DNA of 64,000 bases from positions 62,001 through 126,000 of the forward strand of contig JAQWNP010000017.1 in NCBI GenBank assembly GCA_029268515.1, read 5' to 3'. The notes under the pieces are model-generated. The model had not been told where the DNA came from. It was given only the letters and a program-made list of their open reading frames with translations, and did no database searches. The stretch comes from Phycisphaerales bacterium. GTDB taxonomy: Bacteria; Planctomycetota; Phycisphaerae; Phycisphaerales; SM1A02. Position 1 is the first letter of the stretch, and the number at the start of each line of letters is the position of its first letter. Below, one piece after another: positions 19,990 to 29,489 of the stretch. Position numbers and translations under genes: made by a program.

Positions 19990-21276
19990 ATGGCTACTTC
20001 ACCAATCAAACTTTTTCGGGGCCATCAGATTTTGTCGACGTTGGCAGTCGGTCTTCTTTTATCTTCTGCTGCTCTGGGGCAAGAGGCGAGTTGGGGCGAA
20101 GACAAAGACGACGATGCTGGCAGTGGCCCTGAAACGGCCCAAAGAACCAGAGGCAGCGGTAAGACCGAAAAAGTAAGCGGCTTTCTGAGTAGTGTCAGTT
20201 CGTTCCGTTCAATGTCGCAAGACCAGGAAGATCTATTCATCATCTGGATTGCAAACCCCGAGTCTTTTAAAGCATCATTGCGAACCGTCGATAATGGCAG
20301 CGCCTCTTTTGACTCATCGCTTTATTTGTTTACCACAGATTCGGCTGACGTCCACGAGCTTAGCCAGTTTACAGAAGTATTCGGACTTCTCGGTGTTCAA
20401 GATGTTGATCTGCTCGGTGCTTTTCTGCCTGGAGCGGCAACAGATACCACTGGTGCCATGATTACCGAGCCTGGTTATTACATGCTTGCAGTCAGTAGTG
20501 CCACACGGTATCCCGCAGTCATGCTGACCGGACTGCCTTTGCCTGTGTTTGACTTTTTTGTTCCCAATGAAGTGTCCGGTCCAGATGGAGATGGCGGGAT
20601 GAGCGGATTTACTGAAGGAGAGGGTGTTTGGGAGGGAACGCCCGCTGCTGGCTTCTATGATATTGCAGTTGACGGTGTTGGCTTTGCATTCCCACTTCGA
20701 ACACCGGAGAACGATGTCTGGCCAACGAATGCCTATGTCGACGAAGGTGTCTGGCCCATTTATACGGTCATGGCTTCAACTGAATCGCAGGCTGATGTGA
20801 CATGCACTTCTCCGGATGGAGACGGTCGCGTTTTGTATGAAGACCTTTGGTGGTCATACCAACCTTTAGAACCCGGCATTGTGGGCGTTTCAACCTGCGA
20901 TAGCGTGGACTTTGATTCAGCTATCGCTGTTTATGAGTTGATGGGACTTTGCATCGGCGACATCAATAGTGATGGATCGGTTGATGTTGACGATTTTTCA
21001 GTGTTGCTGACTCAGTGGGGTTCAAGTGGTCCCGAGGCAGACCTTGATGGTGACGGAATGGTTGACACCACAGATTTCAGCATCTTTTTGGTCTACTTTG
21101 GACTCTGTGAGCCGGATCTTGAGCTTGTGGCCTGCCAAGATAACGCGCCCGGCTGTACGAATGGAACATCCAAAGTTTCATTTAGTACAGATGGTACAGA
21201 GACCTTTGTGATCCGCATTGGTGGCGCTGAAGCGGGCGATCGAGGGCGTGGTACCTTCCGTGTCGGCTATGAGTAG
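19990..21276 (+). CDS. Secreted protein with dockerin module nested in a PPC-like domain (copy 2)
   Basis: 428 aa, a paralogue of the preceding gene with the same plan: signal peptide ending ALGQEA, acidic stretch, the DLFIIWIANPESFKAS domain, WWSYQPLEPGIVGVSTCDS, a dockerin-like pair (DINSDGSVDVDDF and DLDGDGMVDTTDF), then ACQDNAPGCTNG. The strongest identity between the copies is in the mature N-terminus and the EF-hand pair. The central ~150 residues have diverged, so the duplication is not recent. AGGAG lies 10 bases before the ATG. A 226-bp spacer with an AGGCCT inverted repeat separates the copies, so each may be transcribed independently. Role unknown. Confidence 0.72.
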   Translation: MATSPIKLFRGHQILSTLAVGLLLSSAALGQEASWGEDKDDDAGSGPETAQRTRGSGKTEKVSGFLSSVSSFRSMSQDQEDLFIIWIANPESFKASLRTVDNGSASFDSSLYLFTTDSADVHELSQFTEVFGLLGVQDVDLLGAFLPGAATDTTGAMITEPGYYMLAVSSATRYPAVMLTGLPLPVFDFFVPNEVSGPDGDGGMSGFTEGEGVWEGTPAAGFYDIAVDGVGFAFPLRTPENDVWPTNAYVDEGVWPIYTVMASTESQADVTCTSPDGDGRVLYEDLWWSYQPLEPGIVGVSTCDSVDFDSAIAVYELMGLCIGDINSDGSVDVDDFSVLLTQWGSSGPEADLDGDGMVDTTDFSIFLVYFGLCEPDLELVACQDNAPGCTNGTSKVSFSTDGTETFVIRIGGAEAGDRGRGTFRVGYE

Positions 21277-21284
21277 CACTTGAA

Positions 21285-23951
21285 TCAATTTGTAGTGTTC
21301 AACATTCGTTGATAGTGCGCTGCTGAAGTTTCATTGCCGCGTCGTTCGTACATATCGATGATGCGTCTTAAGGCTCTGTCTATCTCTTCTTGATCCACAT
21401 CTGTCGTTGCCTTGAGTACGGTGTAGCTTCCGAGTAAGAGTGGTTCTGCTTGTTCATACTGCTCTAGTTCGAGAAGTACTTCTCCCATTCGGCTTTCAGC
21501 CCATGCCTTATACCAGTAATTGGTATCTTCAGGACTAATTGTTGCTGCGTATATATCTCGCATTTTTGTCATTTCACGAAGCGCATCTTCCCACATCTGT
21601 TGGTCTTCGTAGAACATGGCGAGTTTGCGATGGCATGTTTCGATCAACCTGTGGTTGGGTGATTCTGTTCCATAGACAGCCATGCGAATGGACAGAGCCT
21701 CTTGTTCTTGTTGCACGGCATCTTGAACAAGTTGGTTTCGCTGTTGGATCATTTCTGGTGTTTGTGATTCAAGGCTCTGAGCATGCCCCCAGAGAATCGA
21801 TGAGAGTGTGGATCGTGCGCTGCCTAATCGCGGTGCAGGTTGGCCTCCGAGGCCGGCTTTAAGATAAATGTCGATGACTTCATCGAGCTTGCCTCTGGCT
21901 GCGTCAAACTGCTTTAGATCACGTAATGCCAAAGCCCAGCTTTGAAGGATTATTGCTTTGCCAGGATAGGGACGATCTGGGAATAACGCGCCATGTTTGG
22001 CATACGCGTTTTTGTATTGGGCGATGGCCTCTTCACTCCGCCGGAGTTTGCGTAAGCTAATGGCACTCTCTACTGCCGCATTGATCGTGAACTCACGGAG
22101 ATCATCTTGCCTCGAAGGGCTCATTTGTGCAATGGGATCACCTGGCAGTGATTCAAGTGTCTCGAAGTCCATGGTGCTCTCTTGGGCGGCCTCGAGTGCA
22201 GCGTCAAAAGAGCCGAGCGTGCGATAGCAATAAGAAATCTGTTGGAGAATATCTCCCCGAGCCAACAGCGCTTCGGAGAGCAGTTTGATGTCATTTGTTT
22301 CTTCGCTCTGATTGATGAGTTCAGAGGCTCGCTTAAGAGCTCGCTCATGGATGACAAGTGCTTGGTCAGCGTGCCCCATCGCGCGTGTGGTCTCTGCCAA
22401 TCTTCGCCATGAACCAGCGATCGCGAGGCCCTCGTCTCCTATCTCTTGTTCACGAATGCGAACCGCGTCTTCATATTGTGGTTGAGCAAGGTTGTATTTG
22501 CCAAGGGCTAAATATCCATCACCGATCAAGTCGCGTAATTCAGCCAGTGTTTGTGGATCATCTCTGAAAGTATCTCCAGCGCGTACGGCCATGTCGTCAA
22601 TGAGGTTCTGGGCAGAGATTTCGGTTGTGCCTGCGCGATCAGGATCACCAGCCTTGAGTGAGTTCCCGAGAAACTGCTGAATACTATTAGAACGTTTTAA
22701 GCTTGCTTCAGCAGTCTTGCGTTGCTCTGCTTCAGAAACAGCAAAGCTGACACTAATGACGATACCGGCAATCAGCACAAGTAAGATCGCGGCTGCACTA
22801 GCCACAATCACTTTATTGCGACGGGTGAATAAACGAAATTTATAGAGCGTTGATTGAGGCCTGGCAGTAATGGGCTCTCGATCTAAGTAGCGTGTTAAGT
22901 CTTGTTCAAGTTCCAATGCAGACTGGTAGCGACGGTTTCGGTCTTTTTCCATGGCCTTGAGGACGATGGTCTCAAGATCTCTTGGAAGTGTCTCAGCGAA
23001 TTGGGTAGGTCGAATAGGCGGTTCTTCGCAAATGATCCGTGTTGCCTCAAAGATTGGTACGCCCTGAAGTTTGTAGGGGTGCTCGCCCGTGAGCAATTGG
23101 TACAACACAACTGCCAGGCCATACACATCACTCCGCACATCAATGTCATCAGGATTCGCATCACATTGTTCTGGTGACATGTACTGAACAGTGCCGACTA
23201 ATTGCCCGACATTGGTTTGCATGGTAGTGGTTGCAATATCAGCATCGGTTGAGCGTGCTACCCCGAAGTCAATGATCTTCAGGTCGCCTGCATTATCAAC
23301 CAGAATATTCCCAGGTTTCAGATCGCGGTGAATGATTCCCTTTTGATGTCCGTAGTGAATGGCATCGCAAGCCTTCATAAACAGCGTGACACGATCATTG
23401 ATTGAAAGGTCTTCTTTGTCGGCGTAGCTTGTGAGTGGCTGCGCGCCAGCCACAAATTCCATTGCGAAGTAGGGCACACTTCCAGTGCCATCATCATGTT
23501 GTCCCGCCTCATAGATTTGAGCGATGCCAGTATGTCGAAGGCGACCAAGAATCTGTGATTCCCAAAGGAATCGTCGCAGGGCATCTGGAGAGGTTACGCC
23601 AGCCTTAATAATTTTGAGTGCGACAGCGCGACGAGGGTTGTCTTGCATTGCGAGATAAACCGCGCCCATGCCGCCGGCGCCAATCACACGCAAAATGCGG
23701 TAATGGCCAATGCGACGCGGAGCTCCAGGGGGCAGCCGCTGGGCTTCCGCATCGCTGACGTGTTCGTCTTGCCAGAGATCATCTTCTTCGGGTTTCGAGT
23801 CTGGTTGTGATTGGATGTCTGGTGGTTGAGCAGGTGGCGGTGAAGCTGGACCATCAATCGTGACATCCTCGCTACCGAGCGTTGGTGCGTCATTGATATC
23901 GAGCCCATCTGGGCTGTCTGGTCTATGGTCGCTGTGTGGTGACTTGTCCAC
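21285..23951 (-). CDS. Membrane Ser/Thr protein kinase with TPR repeats
   Basis: 888 aa. A Pro/Asp-rich N-terminal tail (1-80) leads into a Hanks-type kinase domain: Gly loop IGAGGMGAVYLA (90-101), Lys113 in ALKIIK, catalytic loop HRDLKPGN (Asp210), IDFG (Asp228) and the MSPEQ activation-segment end. One transmembrane helix (about 380-408, IVASAAAILLVLIAGIVISV) separates the kinase from a long helical region with tetratricopeptide-like repeats, for example LIGDGYLALGKYNLAQPQYE. The combination fits a planctomycete-type signalling kinase with the TPR sensor on the other side of the membrane. Substrate and signal are unknown. It is convergent with the secreted protein at 19990 and 9 bp downstream of the M20 hydrolase in the same direction. 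Confidence 0.9.
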   Translation of the reverse strand: MDKSPHSDHRPDSPDGLDINDAPTLGSEDVTIDGPASPPPAQPPDIQSQPDSKPEEDDLWQDEHVSDAEAQRLPPGAPRRIGHYRILRVIGAGGMGAVYLAMQDNPRRAVALKIIKAGVTSPDALRRFLWESQILGRLRHTGIAQIYEAGQHDDGTGSVPYFAMEFVAGAQPLTSYADKEDLSINDRVTLFMKACDAIHYGHQKGIIHRDLKPGNILVDNAGDLKIIDFGVARSTDADIATTTMQTNVGQLVGTVQYMSPEQCDANPDDIDVRSDVYGLAVVLYQLLTGEHPYKLQGVPIFEATRIICEEPPIRPTQFAETLPRDLETIVLKAMEKDRNRRYQSALELEQDLTRYLDREPITARPQSTLYKFRLFTRRNKVIVASAAAILLVLIAGIVISVSFAVSEAEQRKTAEASLKRSNSIQQFLGNSLKAGDPDRAGTTEISAQNLIDDMAVRAGDTFRDDPQTLAELRDLIGDGYLALGKYNLAQPQYEDAVRIREQEIGDEGLAIAGSWRRLAETTRAMGHADQALVIHERALKRASELINQSEETNDIKLLSEALLARGDILQQISYCYRTLGSFDAALEAAQESTMDFETLESLPGDPIAQMSPSRQDDLREFTINAAVESAISLRKLRRSEEAIAQYKNAYAKHGALFPDRPYPGKAIILQSWALALRDLKQFDAARGKLDEVIDIYLKAGLGGQPAPRLGSARSTLSSILWGHAQSLESQTPEMIQQRNQLVQDAVQQEQEALSIRMAVYGTESPNHRLIETCHRKLAMFYEDQQMWEDALREMTKMRDIYAATISPEDTNYWYKAWAESRMGEVLLELEQYEQAEPLLLGSYTVLKATTDVDQEEIDRALRRIIDMYERRGNETSAAHYQRMLNTTN

Positions 23952-23960
23952 GGGTATTCT

Positions 23961-25196
23961 TCAGTCGTCTTGAGGTCTCAATGCAAGATTACAGAACATT
24001 GCAATTCCAGTTGCTATGGCATCGTCATTAAAGTCAAAGTTACATTGATGTAATGTTGGCATGGATTCCTGATCATGCTTTAGAAGGCCTAAAGCAAAGA
24101 AGCATGCGGGTACAACTTGTCCATAATAGGCAAAGTCTTCGCCTCCCATGATTGGATCACTGATTGGGCAAACATGCTGCTCACCCAGAGTGGCCCGCGC
24201 TTGCTCATGGAACAAATCGACAAGGGCGGAATCATTTATGGTCACCGGGTATTCCATTGTCCAACCGATCGCTGCCTTGCAGTTATGCGACTTGGCATGG
24301 AGCTCTGTGATTTTCTCGACCTGAGACTTGGCCTCTTTCATAAGATCGCTGTCCAGGCTTCGAATAGTCCCCTGTAGCGTGCAAACATCTGGAATGATGT
24401 TATGCGTGGTGCCAGCATGAATCTGGGTGACCGAAAGTACTAAAGGTTTGACTGGATCAACATTGCGTGAAACGACGCGCTGCAGCGCTTGCACAAGTGA
24501 AGTTCCGGTGAGTAATGGGTCAGTTCCAAGATGCGGTGAGGCCGCATGTGAGCCAGTGCCAGAGATCTCGATATCAAACACGGTCGTTGCAGCTAACATC
24601 GGCCCAGGCTTACTGCCGACGTGTCCTACTTGCAGACCAGGCCAGCCATGCAAGCCAAATATTTCTGACACAGGTGGACCGATCTGGCTTCCATCCAGAC
24701 AGCCATCCTCAACCATTTTGAGCCCGCCGCCGCCACCTTCCTCGGCGGGCTGAAAACAGAATGTGACGGGTCGTGGGAGGGGGTGTTGCTTGCTGATCGC
24801 TGCAAGCACCCGAGCGGTCCCGATGAGAATCGTCGTATGCCCGTCATGTCCACAGGCATGCATTTTTCCATTTGTTTTTGAGCAGTACGGTTTTCCTGGC
24901 GTCTCCGTTATTGGCAATGCATCCATATCAGCTCGGAAGGCGATCGCATTTTTAGCGCTGCCAGCGAGATGACCGAGAACACCAGTTCCGCCGGCAAGAC
25001 CTGATTGGAATTCAATGTTTTCTGATCGGAGCGCTTCTTGAACACATTGACTTGTGCGGTGCTCTTCAAAGCCCAGCTCAGGATGCGCATGGAGATCGTG
25101 TCGAAATTCGATGAGCTCCGGAAGCAGTCGCTCAATTTCATCGTTGATTTGGCTGGTTGTATTGGTCATTGTGGTCATGGCAGTATTGTATTGCAT
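23961..25196 (-). CDS. M20D-family amidohydrolase (hippurate/N-acyl-amino-acid hydrolase type)
   Basis: 411 aa. M20D signatures: RHDLHAHPELGFEE, AFRADMDALPITE, MHACGHDGHTT (metal ligands Cys, His), PAEEGGGGGLKMVEDG (catalytic Glu pair) and a final GGEDFAYY ligand. The enzyme is expected to hydrolyse N-acyl amino acids or related amides using two metal ions, with a lid domain in the middle third. There is no signal peptide, so it should be cytoplasmic. Several in-frame ATG codons lie within the first 12 residues; the first is given, although its ribosome site is weak. The acyl substrate cannot be read from the sequence. Confidence 0.88.
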   Translation of the reverse strand: MQYNTAMTTMTNTTSQINDEIERLLPELIEFRHDLHAHPELGFEEHRTSQCVQEALRSENIEFQSGLAGGTGVLGHLAGSAKNAIAFRADMDALPITETPGKPYCSKTNGKMHACGHDGHTTILIGTARVLAAISKQHPLPRPVTFCFQPAEEGGGGGLKMVEDGCLDGSQIGPPVSEIFGLHGWPGLQVGHVGSKPGPMLAATTVFDIEISGTGSHAASPHLGTDPLLTGTSLVQALQRVVSRNVDPVKPLVLSVTQIHAGTTHNIIPDVCTLQGTIRSLDSDLMKEAKSQVEKITELHAKSHNCKAAIGWTMEYPVTINDSALVDLFHEQARATLGEQHVCPISDPIMGGEDFAYYGQVVPACFFALGLLKHDQESMPTLHQCNFDFNDDAIATGIAMFCNLALRPQDD

Positions 25197-25212
25197 ATCC
25201 CAAAGTGAATTC

Positions 25213-25740
25213 TTATTTCAAGGCGCGTAGCCCACGCTGGGTACGACCTTCATTGACCAGCACCATGGCATGGCGATCGTTTTTTATCAATTTTGCGAGT
25301 TGTGACATGCTCACACCGAGCTGTCCAGCTGCCTGGGCGACATCGAAATGACATGCATTGATGAGATCAAGGCTCTCTGCGAGCAGCGCGGGATAATCCA
25401 CGTGCTTGGCATTGACGGGTACAGCTCGTCCGGTGCGGCGTTTTTCCCAGAGTGATGATGGGCGGTAATGATGTGGTTTCACATTTGTTCGTACTTTGCG
25501 GGCAAGCGCTTGCCGAAGTCGCCGGATTGCTTCTTTTCGATTTTCATATTGGCTCCGCCGTTCTTGAGCATTTGCAACCAGTGCCGTTGGGCGATGGGTG
25601 ATGCTTACTGCCGTTTCAACTTTGTTTCGATGTTGTCCACCAGGGCCATGTCCACGTCCTGTTTGTAGATCGCATTGCTCCAGGAATTTTTTCTCTGGCA
25701 ATGAGGCAGGATGCGGAGGATCAATCATCGCAAAATTCAT
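25213..25740 (-). CDS. Release-factor-like GGQ protein (ArfB/RF-1 domain family)
   Basis: 175 aa. The centre carries the peptidyl-tRNA hydrolysis motif in GRGHGPGGQHRNKVETAV, followed by a basic helix rich in Arg and Lys. It lacks the codon-recognition domain of RF1 and RF2, as in ribosome-rescue factors such as ArfB, but its C-terminal ~70 residues (ALLAESLDLINACHFDVAQA, then a helix-turn-helix-like QLGVSMSQLAKLI) differ from the unstructured basic tail of ArfB. A rescue or specialised hydrolysis role is inferred. Its ATG overlaps the tsaD stop (ATGA), so the two are translationally coupled. Confidence 0.8.
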   Translation of the reverse strand: MNFAMIDPPHPASLPEKKFLEQCDLQTGRGHGPGGQHRNKVETAVSITHRPTALVANAQERRSQYENRKEAIRRLRQALARKVRTNVKPHHYRPSSLWEKRRTGRAVPVNAKHVDYPALLAESLDLINACHFDVAQAAGQLGVSMSQLAKLIKNDRHAMVLVNEGRTQRGLRALK

Positions 25741-26825
25741 GATGGCTCTCGCGTTTCTTTTAAGGGTTGGGCTTGTTGGCGTTGAGCTGAGGCAGAGAGT
25801 GATAGATCATCGATTCGCCCAGCCTTAAGATAAACATCAGCTAGGCCTGCAATCATTGCTGCATTGTCGACACAGTATTCACTATTTGCCAGGCGGAGCG
25901 CAATACTGTGCTTTTGAGCGAGTGATTTGAGACCTTCTCGCAAGGTCTGATTGGCGCTGACGCCGCCGCCAACCAATAAACTACGTGGACCAGTCATGTC
26001 TGTCAGTTGATGCCATTGTGTTAATGCGCGGTCTACTTTTAAGAGGACGGCATCGACGGCCGCTTTCTGAAATGAAGCAGCTCGATCTGGGCAACAAGCT
26101 GGGTCGGGCTCTTCTCGTTTGTCTTTAGGCCAGGGTGGTTGCCCTCGAACTTCATAGAGTAGCGCTGTCTTAAGGCCACTAAAAGAAAAGTCAAGACTCG
26201 TTGGGGAAAGTCTGGCGATGGGAAATTTCACAGCCTGATCATGGCCGTTCTTTGCCGCCTTTTCTAGCGAGGGTCCGCCGGGATAAGGGAGTCCGAGCAT
26301 GGTGGCCGCTTTATCAAATGCTTCGCCAATGGCGTCGTCGCGTGTTTGTCCAAGAATGTTCGTGGTTAATGGATCAGTGAGTGACATGAGCGTGGTGTGC
26401 CCGCCACTGACGACCAAACCAAGAGCGGGAAAATCCAATGGTTGGTTCTCTAAGCATGGAGCCCAGAGGTGCGCCAGAATGTGATCGACGCCGATCAATG
26501 GGCGGTTGAGCGTCCATGCCAGTGTTTTTGCGGCGCTCACGCCAACGAGAAGTGAGCCGATGAGGCCGGGCCGATTGCCGACAGCCAGGGCATCGATCTG
26601 ATTGAGCTGGCAGTGAGCCCGATCAAGGGCTTGTTCTAACACTGGCACAATGCGTTCAAGATGAGCCCGGCTGGCCAGCTCTGGAACGACCCCTGCAAAT
26701 GGCGCGTGGACCTCATGCTGAGAAAACACGACGCTTGAAAGCACTTCGTTACCATTGCGAACGACTGCGATGGCTGTTTCATCACAGCTCGTCTCAAAAC
26801 CGAGAATGAGATTGGGGCAAGGCAT
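25737..26825 (-). CDS. tsaD: tRNA N6-adenosine threonylcarbamoyltransferase
   Basis: 362 aa. Kae1/TsaD landmarks: LGFETSCDETAIAVV at the start, the metal-binding HILAHLWAP, SGGHTTLM, and LLVGGGVSANQTLREGL. The enzyme transfers threonylcarbamoyl to A37 of ANN-decoding tRNAs together with TsaB and TsaE, neither of which is encoded here. It overlaps the GGQ protein downstream by 4 bp, placing two translation-fidelity functions in one unit, and is divergent from hflX across an 84-bp gap. Confidence 0.96.
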   Translation of the reverse strand: MPCPNLILGFETSCDETAIAVVRNGNEVLSSVVFSQHEVHAPFAGVVPELASRAHLERIVPVLEQALDRAHCQLNQIDALAVGNRPGLIGSLLVGVSAAKTLAWTLNRPLIGVDHILAHLWAPCLENQPLDFPALGLVVSGGHTTLMSLTDPLTTNILGQTRDDAIGEAFDKAATMLGLPYPGGPSLEKAAKNGHDQAVKFPIARLSPTSLDFSFSGLKTALLYEVRGQPPWPKDKREEPDPACCPDRAASFQKAAVDAVLLKVDRALTQWHQLTDMTGPRSLLVGGGVSANQTLREGLKSLAQKHSIALRLANSEYCVDNAAMIAGLADVYLKAGRIDDLSLSASAQRQQAQPLKETREPS

Positions 26826-26909
26826 ATGGTCATTCTAACGTGAGTCATTTAATGGAGACATCCCATCTCCGCTGCATCTGTGAATCTGTACAATCAGCAT
26901 GGGAGAACC

Positions 26910-28322
26910 ATGTCGCAGACCAATCGAGAGCAATTGAAGGTTGTTTCAGAACGAGCTGTACTCGCAGGGGTCAACCTTCCTGGCTGCTTCATTGATTCCG
27001 TCGATCGTTTTGCAGAGCTTCGTGCTTTGACCGAAACCGCCGGTGCATCGATCGTTGGTGAGATTTTGCAACGGATGCGACGCCCGCGTGGGGCGACGTT
27101 TTTTGGAAAAGGCAAAGTGGCGGAGCTGTCAGATCTCTGTGAAATGACCAATGCAACGCTCGTCATCTTTGATCATGATTTGACACCAGCTCAGATTCGT
27201 AACCTTGAGCAGGATACCAATTGTAAGATCATTGATCGTAGTGAATTGATTCTTGATATCTTTGCTAATCGTGCTTCGACAGCCATGGCCAAACTTCAAG
27301 TTGAGATTGCTCAGCTTGAATACACCTATCCGCGGCTTCGAGCCATGTGGGATCACCTTGGTCAAGTGACTGGCGGTTCTCCAGTCGGTATTGGAACTCG
27401 GGGGCCAGGTGAGCAACAGATTGAAATTGATCGTCGACTCGTTAAACGAAGATTGTCTCAACTGCGTGATGAGCTCGTAGAGATTCAGGGGCGTAAAAGC
27501 CGTGAAGTTTCCCAGCGAAACACAGATCACTTTACTGTTGGTCTTGTGGGCTATACCAATGCAGGTAAGTCAACACTTTTTAATAAAGCGACAACTGGCG
27601 GCGCTTTTTCGCATGACAAGCTCTTTGCGACCCTCGCCACACGCATTGAACGCTGGGATCTTGGTGGTGGGAATCACGTCATGTTATCGGATACCGTGGG
27701 GTTCATTCGGGATCTTCCGCACCGGCTCGTAGCTTCTTTTCGCTCTACATTGGAAGAAACTGTTCACAGTCAACTGCTTTTGATCATGCTTGATGCGTCA
27801 GATCGCAACGCGCCGATGCAACTGCAAACAGTGGGGAAGACACTTAATGAAATTGGAGCAGCAGATCAGCCTCGGATTCTCGTGCTCAATAAACTTGATC
27901 TGGTTCGGGATCAAACGGTTCTTGAACAATTACGGGCGATGGCCAAGGATCGGATGGTTGAGGTCTTTGAAGTGAGCGCTGTGACTGGACAGGGGATTGA
28001 CGCGCTCAAAGCCCGCGTGCTTACTGAGATGAAAGGTGAATTGCGAGAGATTGCACTAGAAGTGCCATTGGTGGACTCTCGGACAGTAAATTTTCTTGAA
28101 CGGCGTACTGAAGTGCTCGAACGGGACTATGAGACATCAACTGTGGTGATGCGCGTACGCATTGGAAAACGCCAGATGGATCAGGTGTTAGCACTCTGTC
28201 ATCAGTTAAGAATTGATGGGCAGGAGCCGCATCAGTTGGTTCGTAAACTCTGGCCGCACATCGGCGAAATAGACGATGAAAAAAACTCAGGATTTACTCA
28301 AGGCTTTAAGCCATTGCAGTGA
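26910..28322 (+). CDS. hflX: Ribosome-associated GTPase HflX
   Basis: 470 aa from the ATG at 26910, chosen because GGGAGA lies a few bases upstream; a GTG ten codons earlier is an alternative. The N-terminal HflX domain (GEILQRMRRPRGATFFGKGK, later GIGTRGPGEQQIEIDRR) is followed by the GTPase domain: P-loop GYTNAGKSTLFN, switch DTVGFIRDLPHRLVASF, specificity motif NKLD, and a C-terminal ~100-residue domain. HflX binds the large subunit and splits stalled or hibernating ribosomes. It overlaps the next gene by a GTGA junction and so is likely coupled to it. Confidence 0.95.
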   Translation: MSQTNREQLKVVSERAVLAGVNLPGCFIDSVDRFAELRALTETAGASIVGEILQRMRRPRGATFFGKGKVAELSDLCEMTNATLVIFDHDLTPAQIRNLEQDTNCKIIDRSELILDIFANRASTAMAKLQVEIAQLEYTYPRLRAMWDHLGQVTGGSPVGIGTRGPGEQQIEIDRRLVKRRLSQLRDELVEIQGRKSREVSQRNTDHFTVGLVGYTNAGKSTLFNKATTGGAFSHDKLFATLATRIERWDLGGGNHVMLSDTVGFIRDLPHRLVASFRSTLEETVHSQLLLIMLDASDRNAPMQLQTVGKTLNEIGAADQPRILVLNKLDLVRDQTVLEQLRAMAKDRMVEVFEVSAVTGQGIDALKARVLTEMKGELREIALEVPLVDSRTVNFLERRTEVLERDYETSTVVMRVRIGKRQMDQVLALCHQLRIDGQEPHQLVRKLWPHIGEIDDEKNSGFTQGFKPLQ

Positions 28323-29365
28323 TAAAATACTTCCGGTTGCTCAGTGCTTGCTCCATGCACTGGGTCGCACCAAAAGGGAGTCTCTTTACCGCACCTATGG
28401 CACCACGATCTGACCTGCCACCTCTTGAAGATCGAATTCCCCGTCCTTTACTGGAGCGGGTCAATGCCTGGTCGACACGGGTGGGACTGGCGTCGCTGCG
28501 TCAAAGACTCTGTCTCCAAAAAAATGCAAAGCATTTTGACGACACCTTAGCGGAGGTGCTTGTTGCCGATCATCTCGATCGCCAAGGTTGCGATCTTCGT
28601 TGGGAGGTGCCGACACCGGCCGGCCGTCAATGTGACTTTGAGGTGACCCGCGATGGGATGCGTTTTTATGTTCACGTCAAACGGGTTCGGCCTCATTCAG
28701 ATCAGCCCCATCGACTGACAATCTCATCAAGGTTACGGGTGTTGGAGCAAATTCGGCGCCCTTACGTGGTTCGTATTTGGTGGGATGAGGGCCTGTCTGA
28801 TCAACAGATGCAAACCTATGTGACAGAAGCGAGTCAGTTTATTGAGCGTAGTCATTTGGGAGAAGAGTCTGTCATTCGTGACAATGAAGACCGTCGACTT
28901 GGGACGGTTCATATCGTTGCTCCAGATCCCGGCCCAAATGTTTCGTTGGTCATTGGCATGCCCCATGGGCCGATTGACCGAGTCGGGCACCTCCGAAAAC
29001 TGCTTTGCAAGGCGCATCGGCAGTTCATGCCCCGTGAAACCAATGTGATTCTCATCGCATCTGGTGAGCATGGATTCTTTGATGACTTTGAACAAGCATT
29101 GCTGGGATCGCATGTCGAGCGATGGGATACCCATCCACCAAGTGGACAACGTATCGCACATGGGCGAGCACTTGATGGTTTTTGGTCGGGGCGCCGTCGT
29201 CGCGATGCTCGTAGCGCTGGTTGGTTTAAACTTAACCCAAGTGCGAACGAACTGCAGGTAAGACTGCTGCATCGCAGTGAGGCCAATCTGCCACCCAACG
29301 TTGCCGGTCTCTTGGAGGCACTTTTTGTGCATCCAGATGCTGAGTCATGCCGTACGGCTGGTTGA
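28319..29365 (+). CDS. Unknown protein with PD-(D/E)xK nuclease-like segment, coupled to hflX
   Basis: 348 aa. The GTG start overlaps the hflX stop (GTGA), which argues for translational coupling; ATG codons at 28352 and 28397 are alternatives. I do not recognise a family. Residues ~75-125 resemble the core of restriction-endonuclease-like folds: helix TLAEVLVADHLDRQG, strand CDFEVTRDGM, then FYVHVKRVRP, where Asp and the final Lys are in place but the usual Glu/Gln of ExK is His. A long middle region follows, then an Arg-rich stretch (GRRRRDARSAG). No signal peptide or membrane segment is seen. It may be an inactive or unusual nuclease-fold protein linked to ribosome rescue; this is inference only. 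Confidence 0.6.
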   Translation: MIKYFRLLSACSMHWVAPKGSLFTAPMAPRSDLPPLEDRIPRPLLERVNAWSTRVGLASLRQRLCLQKNAKHFDDTLAEVLVADHLDRQGCDLRWEVPTPAGRQCDFEVTRDGMRFYVHVKRVRPHSDQPHRLTISSRLRVLEQIRRPYVVRIWWDEGLSDQQMQTYVTEASQFIERSHLGEESVIRDNEDRRLGTVHIVAPDPGPNVSLVIGMPHGPIDRVGHLRKLLCKAHRQFMPRETNVILIASGEHGFFDDFEQALLGSHVERWDTHPPSGQRIAHGRALDGFWSGRRRRDARSAGWFKLNPSANELQVRLLHRSEANLPPNVAGLLEALFVHPDAESCRTAG

Positions 29366-29421
29366 TCGGCGATCATCGATCTTCACTAAATTTAGGCTTA
29401 ATATGAGACATCAAGATGGTC

Positions 29422-29451
29422 TTGACCTGTTAGCATGCTGGGTCGTATACC
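29422..29451 (+). promoter_or_regulatory. Possible sigma70-type promoter for the M29 peptidase
   Basis: TTGACC at 29422-29427 and TATACC at 29446-29451 are 18 bp apart, 39 bp before the start codon at 29490. The match is by eye. Confidence 0.35.
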
Positions 29452-29489
29452 ACGTACCTATCAAGTATTTCTCGCCTAGAGGGTAAACC

